Source of the DNA: Pseudomonas sp. CCI4.2
Lineage (GTDB): Bacteria > Pseudomonadota > Gammaproteobacteria > Pseudomonadales > Pseudomonadaceae
Assembly: GCF_034350045.1 (NCBI RefSeq)
Contig: NZ_CP133781.1
Span: 4,824,501-4,888,500, forward strand
Direction of reading: 5' to 3'
DNA length: 64,000 nucleotides
Under the pieces are notes generated by a model. That model made no database searches and was not told where the DNA came from. It was given only the letters and a program-made list of their open reading frames with translations. The position numbers were made by a program, and so were the translations under genes. Below are positions 59,862 through 64,000 of the stretch, piece by piece. Position 1 is the first letter of the stretch, and each line of letters starts with the position of its first letter.

Positions 59862-60035
59862 CAAGCTAACTCCATGCTCATGCTGTTATTCAGGGCGAGA
59901 TCTCCCATGCCATGCAGAGTACGGCTAATAGCCTTCGCCGGGCAGCATGCTTGCTTACTCCCCCTCCATGCATTCGATGGAAGGCGCATCGCCTATTCCT
60001 TGAGCTGCCATTGCCTATAGTTTAGGATCCAGATA

Positions 60036-60053
60036 TATCCCCCTAGGGGGGAT
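60036..60053. promoter_or_regulatory. Palindromic GC-tract operator upstream of the NreB-like gene
   Basis: atatccccctaggggggat: five C, TA, six G, forming a near-perfect palindrome. It is placed to control both the NreB-like gene and the divergent short ORF. Confidence 0.7.
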
Positions 60054-60149
60054 GTCTGTTCATCCATAAAGACGAAGTCAATAACTCGCTGTTTTGCGAG
60101 AGAAGTCGGGCAAACGACTCGTCACGCGCTTCGCTATTTGAGATTTATC

Positions 60150-61457
60150 ATGCTGAAAATCCTAGCCAACCGAACCTACCGTCACCTCTTCCTGGCCCAG
60201 GTGATTGCACTCGTAGGGACTGGCCTTGCCACTGTCGCGCTGGGACTGCTGGCGTTTGATCTCGCAGGTGCTCAAGCGGGTGCTGTTCTCGGTACAGCGT
60301 TGGCGATCAAAATGACGGCCTACATTGGCGTTGCACCAATCGCAGCCGCTTTTGCAGAGCGTCTACCCCGTCGGACTATGCTGGTGTCGCTGGATCTGGT
60401 GCGAGCACTGGTCGCGCTCGCTCTGCCGTTTGTGACTGAAGTTTGGCAGATCTACGTGCTGATTTTTGTTCTCCAGTCAGCCTCGGCGGCGTTCACCCCG
60501 ACGTTCCAGGCGACCATCCCTGACATCCTTCCGGATGAAGACGACTACACTCGCGCCTTGTCGCTTTCGCGTCTGGCCTACGATCTCGAAAGCGTCGCCA
60601 GCCCGATGCTCGCCGCCGCGTTGCTGACGGTGATCAGCTTCCACAACCTGTTCGCAGGCACGGTCATTGGTTTCCTTGCCTCAGCGGCCTTGGTCGGCAC
60701 AGTGTTGCTGCCAAAGGCGAAGCCGACGCCACGACGCAGCATTTATGAGCGAACTACCCGAGGCATGCGCATATTCTTGGCCACCCCCCGCCTGCGAGGA
60801 CTGCTGGCTCTCAATCTCACGGTAGCGGCCGCGAGTGCGATGGTCATCGTCAATACGGTGGTGCTGGTGCAGTCGCGCTTCGCTCTGCCGCAGAGTTCTA
60901 CAGCATTGGCGCTGGCTGCGTTTGGTGGTGGCTCGATGGTCGCCGCCCTGGTCCTGCCTCGCCTTTTGAGAAACATCAAAGATCGAACGGCCATGCTGTT
61001 TGGTGGGGGAATATTGGTTGCAGGCTTGGCGGTTGGCATCAACCTGACCACCTACAACTTCCTGCTGCCGCTGTGGATGGTGCTCGGCGTTGGCTACTCC
61101 CTGGCTCAGACCCCGAGCGGCCGACTGTTGCGTCGCTCGGCACATGCCGAAGATCGCCCGGCGTTGTTTGCCGCACAATTTGCTCTATCTCATGCCTGCT
61201 GGTTAATTACCTACCCATTGGCGGGATGGCTGGGTGCCAACATCAGCCTCACGGCGTCGTTTGTTGGGCTCGCTGTCGTGGCAGGGAGTGCACTGGTGGT
61301 CAGTATGGTGATCTGGCGTCCTGCTCATGACCAGGAGTCGATCAAACATACCCATGAGAACCTGCCGGAAGATCACACTCACTTCGCCGGCCAAGACGAT
61401 GCGTGCCACGAACACCCTTATGTGATCGACGACCAGCATCGGAAATGGCCGAACTAA
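60150..61457 (+). CDS. nreB: MFS metal exporter, NreB-like nickel resistance protein
   Basis: A 435-residue protein with 12 helices and a His/Asp-rich cytosolic tail (HTHENLPEDHTHFAGQDDAC, HEHPYVIDDQHRKWPN). The core MLKILANRTYRHLFLAQVIA, GTGLATVALGLLAFDLAGAQ and PDILPDEDDYTRALSLSRLA matches NreB-type exporters that expel Ni(II) (and Co(II)). The start at 60150 gives the family N-terminus; an ATG-like start four codons earlier is possible. A GC-tract operator lies 100 bp upstream and the sensor NreA-like gene is convergent. Confidence 0.85.
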   Translation: MLKILANRTYRHLFLAQVIALVGTGLATVALGLLAFDLAGAQAGAVLGTALAIKMTAYIGVAPIAAAFAERLPRRTMLVSLDLVRALVALALPFVTEVWQIYVLIFVLQSASAAFTPTFQATIPDILPDEDDYTRALSLSRLAYDLESVASPMLAAALLTVISFHNLFAGTVIGFLASAALVGTVLLPKAKPTPRRSIYERTTRGMRIFLATPRLRGLLALNLTVAAASAMVIVNTVVLVQSRFALPQSSTALALAAFGGGSMVAALVLPRLLRNIKDRTAMLFGGGILVAGLAVGINLTTYNFLLPLWMVLGVGYSLAQTPSGRLLRRSAHAEDRPALFAAQFALSHACWLITYPLAGWLGANISLTASFVGLAVVAGSALVVSMVIWRPAHDQESIKHTHENLPEDHTHFAGQDDACHEHPYVIDDQHRKWPN

Positions 61458-61509
61458 GAACCCGACAGGACGCCGGTCTTTAAGGAAGGTCTCTGCCTAC
61501 GCCCTAAAC

Positions 61510-61803
61510 CTAGAGGTACTTGGTGATTTGTTTGAAGGCTTCCAGTGGTGCGCGCTCGCCATTGTTCAATGCCGAGACGGTGACCTCCAGGCAATGATCA
61601 ATGTGATCCTGGATAAGCGTGCGTTTGGCTTGGCACACCGCCTTTTCCACGGCATGCAGCTGCTGAGCAATGTCGACGCACTGACGACCTTCTTCAATCA
61701 TGGTGATGATGCCGCGTAAATGGCCATCCGCTCGTTTGAGGCGCTTGATGATTGCCTCGTGACTTTGGTGGGTATGGGGACGCGGGTGTTCGTGCTCGCT
61801 CAT
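61510..61803 (-). CDS. nreA: CsoR/RcnR-family sensor, NreA/InrS-like
   Basis: A 97-residue repressor of the same family as DmeR but of a different subtype. The N-terminus is His-rich (MSEHEHPRPHTHQSH) and the core carries Cys42, His67 and Cys71 (RQCVDIA; QDHIDHCL), the Cys-His-Cys set shared by CsoR and the nickel sensor InrS. The His-rich arm plus the neighbouring NreB-like exporter favours nickel. It has its own GC-tract operator upstream. Confidence 0.88.
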   Translation of the reverse strand: MSEHEHPRPHTHQSHEAIIKRLKRADGHLRGIITMIEEGRQCVDIAQQLHAVEKAVCQAKRTLIQDHIDHCLEVTVSALNNGERAPLEAFKQITKYL

Positions 61804-61836
61804 ATCTTGAGTCTTCGTCGTAAGTGATTGCGCAAA

Positions 61837-61858
61837 TCATATCCCCCCATAGAGGATA
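61837..61858. promoter_or_regulatory. GC-tract operator of the nreA-like gene
   Basis: catatccccccatagaggat with a six-C run, 35 bp upstream of the nreA-like start on the minus strand. It suggests autoregulation. Confidence 0.65.
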
Positions 61859-61895
61859 AATTCAAACGCTTACCCTCGCAGCGCTGATCGCGATA

Positions 61896-62330
61896 GTGGT
61901 CGAAGCAGATCATCAGGGTCGAAAATCTCTAGCTATAAAAACAGCAAACTCCCTACACAAAGTACTTCTGATGCTGGCGATGGAGCTTCAGGCGCGCGGT
62001 GTTGCCGTTGGCCTAATTGATTGGCTGGCGCTCAACGTCTTACCTCTTGGCGTGCCTGCGCACTTGCAGATCTGGATGAGCAGCGCTGACTACATCCACG
62101 CGTCAGCCCATTTGAATACCATGGTTTACCAGCATCCGGAAAGGCGCGGAAAAACCTTGCCTTGGAAGCTTCGTACCAAGCTGATGTGCAAGCTTCTTGC
62201 CGGGGATATGGGAATTGACGTTCTGCACGCAATGCGCCCGCAGTTCGAATTGCGGACGGACATAGGCGAAATCCCAGACGACCTGATGAAGGAGTTTAAG
62301 AAGACGTCGGCGCTCAGGACTTGGGGATGA
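61896..62330 (+). CDS. Hypothetical protein
   Basis: A 144-residue frame. The C-terminal two thirds look coding and compact (IDWLALNVLPLGVPAHLQIW; MSSADYIHASAHLNTMVYQH; AMRPQFELRTDIGEIPDDLM). The first codons have no good ribosome site, so the start may lie further in. No family recognised. It is bounded on the right by the 23-bp-period repeat array; possible remnant of transposon cargo. Confidence 0.45.
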   Translation: MVEADHQGRKSLAIKTANSLHKVLLMLAMELQARGVAVGLIDWLALNVLPLGVPAHLQIWMSSADYIHASAHLNTMVYQHPERRGKTLPWKLRTKLMCKLLAGDMGIDVLHAMRPQFELRTDIGEIPDDLMKEFKKTSALRTWG

Positions 62331-62408
62331 ATGTGCATCATTGATGGCACGCCACAGGTAGTGCCACCCGTAGCGCTGCTGTAGCCTAACCATGACTCGC
62401 TAGGCGAG

Positions 62409-62496
62409 TGGTCAAGTCGAATGCAAATGCCTGGTCAAGTCCGGTGCAAACAACTGGTCAAGTCGAATGCAAACGGGTGGTCAAGTGGAGTGCAAT
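62409..62496 (+). repeat. Four 19-bp units at exact 23-bp period (IS21-like end, right array)
   Basis: Units start at 62409, 62432, 62455 and 62478; the first and third read tggtcaagtcgaatgcaaa, the others differ by a few bases. The regular period without unique spacers and the inverted counterpart at 56566-56607 indicate transposase-binding repeats at a transposon end, as in IS21-family elements. Confidence 0.7.
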
Positions 62497-62689
62497 TTCC
62501 CACTTACCAAAAATTAAACAATTTCACAGCTGCAATCACCGCTATGGGGCGACGCTGATCACGTCCTGCTCAGCGCCCAAGACCGCGATTAGATAACGCT
62601 TTGGAGGGTAAAAGTTAGGTTCAGATGCTTTCGGGCAGCCGCTCCAAGGAGTGACTTCACCGAACGTGTTCACGATCCGCTTACGCGGC

Positions 62690-62851
62690 AAACGCGCGGC
62701 AGCGCTGATGAGCCTGATCCAGTCGGCCAAGCTCAATGGGCATGACCCATAGGCTTACTTGAAAGACGTTCTGGCACGACTGCCAATGCAGCGGGCAAGT
62801 GAGATCGCCGAGTTGTTGCCGCATAACTGGATGCCGCTGCGCAACCTGTGA
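62690..62851 (+). pseudogene. IS66-family transposase TnpC, C-terminal remnant with stop codon
   Basis: Reads KRAAALMSLIQSAKLNGHDP, an in-frame TAG at 62750-62752, then AYLKDVLARLPMQRASEIAE and LLPHNWMPLRNL. This is the IS66 TnpC terminus (AKLNGxDPxAYLKDVLxRLP). It points outward to the right, mirroring the remnant at 54628-54720. Confidence 0.8.
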
Positions 62852-62869
62852 TCCCATTCGGTTACGTAG

Positions 62870-63439
62870 TTAAGAGGTGGGCCGCGCGTTTGATGCCGTC
62901 AGTGATTGTACCCACTGGGTCTTCGTGAGCCCGTAGCATTTCCCTTCCTGAGGCGCCGTCGAAAGGTTCAGCACCGCGTCATACAGATGTACTGCGCCAA
63001 GCTTCATTGTGGCTGTCTGCGATCTGATATTCGTGGGAGCGATGTGAAAGTACACGATGTCAAAAACGGTGAAAGCATGCTCAACCATCAGCTGTTTTAG
63101 CTCACGATTCGCAGCACCACCCCATTTGGCGCGAATCAAAAATGTAAATCCGATGGCGATGCTATGAGGCAGGTCTGGCGGGGTGTAATAGCTCGACATC
63201 CCCACAATTTTTCCAGACTGTGTGTCGATGATAGTAAGCGCTGTTTTCGTTGAGAGGCGGGATGCGAAGTAAGGCTCGAAGATCTCCCGTTTGTATCGAT
63301 CCTTAGCCGGGTGGCTAGCCCATATCTCTGGATCACCAGCGGCGCCACACATACCCTCAAGGTCATTCTGATTGAGGGCGCGAAGTGTCAAAGTGGTTCC
63401 GCGTAGGGTGGGCTGGCAATCGAAAGAGTGTGCAAGCAT
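62870..63439 (-). CDS. GNAT family N-acetyltransferase
   Basis: A 189-residue acyl-CoA-dependent acetyltransferase of the RimJ/RimL type: LRGTTLTLRALNQNDLEGMC, KIVGMSSYYTPPDLPHSIAI and IRAKWGGAANRELKQLMVEH (acetyl-CoA loop), then VYFHIAPTNIRSQTATMKLG. The start is the ATG at 63439. It lies between a TnpC remnant and an IS66-type end, so it is probably cargo of the same element. Substrate unknown. Confidence 0.88.
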   Translation of the reverse strand: MLAHSFDCQPTLRGTTLTLRALNQNDLEGMCGAAGDPEIWASHPAKDRYKREIFEPYFASRLSTKTALTIIDTQSGKIVGMSSYYTPPDLPHSIAIGFTFLIRAKWGGAANRELKQLMVEHAFTVFDIVYFHIAPTNIRSQTATMKLGAVHLYDAVLNLSTAPQEGKCYGLTKTQWVQSLTASNARPTS

Positions 63440-63860
63440 GGCTTAATCCAATCCTGACTGGAGGTTAGAACGCTAGCCTAGAGCCTTTATGGGTGAGGGA
63501 TTCATAAGCCAGAAGAGCTTTTTATTTATCACCTCGAATCGCTGAGAGCAAGGCTGGAGCAGAATTCCGGTAGATGTCTGACCTTCGCGACTTCTTTCAT
63601 AGGTCATTTTCGGTAAACCATCATCTAGTTAATCTCGTAAGGCGTGTTCGGCGGACGCTTACGACCACGTCGCTGAACGTTATGCTTAACCTGCAATACG
63701 TCGCTCATCCGGGTGGCGTGCGGGATGTACAGAATGGCGTAGTGGCAGGTTTGCAAATTCAGCCGCAGTTCTCGCCCCTTGGCGACCGGACGTAGTGCCA
63801 AGGTAGCAGGACGTAAAGTTTGCTAGGCTTGGCCTTCACCTTAAAACAAGAGACAGCGTT
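63440..63860. other. Intergenic region with an IS66-type end
   Basis: No convincing gene. It contains the IS66-like end at 63640-63662, which probably marks the right border of the acquired region, and then the promoter region of the peroxidase gene. Confidence 0.5.
63640..63662 (-). repeat. IS66-type terminal sequence, right border
   Basis: Read on the minus strand from 63662 it begins gtaagcgtccgccgaacacg, matching the end at 56538-56560 in 18 of 23 positions. Confidence 0.55.
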
Positions 63861-64000
63861 ATGACCCAGAACCTCTATCAAATTCCGGTCAAATCCATCA
63901 CTGGGGACTCAACAACACTGGCGCCGTTCGAAGGCAAAGTGCTGCTTGTCGTCAACGTCGCCTCGAAATGTGGCCTCACGCCGCAGTATGAGGGTCTGGA
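63861..64000 (+). CDS. Glutathione peroxidase (5' part; continues off the window)
   Basis: The visible 46 residues read MTQNLYQIPVKSITGDSTTL, APFEGKVLLVVNVASKCGLT and PQYEGL. The catalytic Cys (in place of selenocysteine) sits in ASKCGLTPQYEGL, typical of bacterial thioredoxin-dependent peroxidases of this family. A caagagacag ribosome site precedes the ATG. It reduces lipid and organic peroxides. Confidence 0.93.
   Translation, partial: MTQNLYQIPVKSITGDSTTLAPFEGKVLLVVNVASKCGLTPQYEGL

Noticed and set aside
62409..62496. CRISPR array
   Set aside because: The four units follow each other at 23 bp with only about 4-bp gaps, so there are no spacers; no cas genes are near.

Overview
The window looks like chromosomal DNA of a Pseudomonas species. 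The evidence is moderately high GC, Pseudomonas-type gene content (OprD porin, a 689-residue trehalose synthase of the P. stutzeri CJ38 kind, three methyl-accepting chemotaxis proteins, a TauE/SafE permease, Mn catalase) and short palindromic intergenic repeats ending in the typical 'gcgctccta' motif. No tool was run; all family assignments come from reading the translations.

Layout. 1-4.5 kb: a SulP anion transporter running off the left edge, a Cache-type chemoreceptor, an isochorismatase-fold hydrolase, then remnants of a LysR regulator and a short-chain dehydrogenase fused by deletion. 4.69-8.74 kb: tRNA-Ser(GGA) with a 4-kb integrated element bounded by a 25-bp duplication of the tRNA 3' end. 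It carries a tyrosine integrase interrupted by one in-frame stop, HicAB and RelBE toxin-antitoxin pairs, and 11-bp tandem arm-type repeats at both ends. 8.75-11.6 kb: an enoyl-CoA hydratase-like gene with a DUF1330 gene and a divergent LysR regulator. 11.8-14.98 kb: a hypothetical-rich, phage-flavoured stretch with a BcepMu gp16-like DNA-binding protein divergent from a Cro/CI-type repressor. 15-29.8 kb: metabolic and stress genes (RibD-like reductase, quinone oxidoreductase, FdhA-like dehydrogenase, TauE, TreS, YflT-like stress protein, YghU-like GST, MntH, DUF2252, MFS, FAD monooxygenase). 29.9-32.9 kb: a hybrid histidine kinase whose 5' end is shifted out of frame by an 8-bp tandem duplication. 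33.1-35.2 kb: a zinc-type CDF exporter followed by an EamA transporter with a long His-rich tail. 35.3-51.8 kb: two more chemoreceptors, MFS, AraC/SDR, a 2OG-oxygenase-like gene, OprD, DUF1275, SDR, Mn catalase and an acyltransferase. 52-54.5 kb: a metallo-hydrolase and an NAD-dependent epimerase, divergent from a MerR regulator.

54.6-63.7 kb is an acquired resistance region assembled from mobile-element debris. IS66-family transposase remnants point outward at both sides. A class D (OXA-type) beta-lactamase with all active-site motifs sits between IS66-type ends. Inverted arrays of a 23-bp-period repeat flank a nickel/cobalt cluster: an RcnR/DmeR-type sensor, a DmeF-type CDF exporter, a DUF1289 protein, an NreB-like MFS exporter and an NreA/InrS-like sensor, with three GC-tract operators. 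Fragments of arsH, an MFS gene and a DUF3800 gene show earlier cargo. A glutathione peroxidase starts at the right edge.

The observations most worth following are the slippage-type frameshift in the hybrid kinase, the nonsense-interrupted integrase in an otherwise complete toxin-antitoxin mini-island, and the layered IS66 / 23-bp-repeat architecture around the OXA and Ni/Co genes. I see no CRISPR array or rRNA and no clearly undescribed multi-gene defence system.
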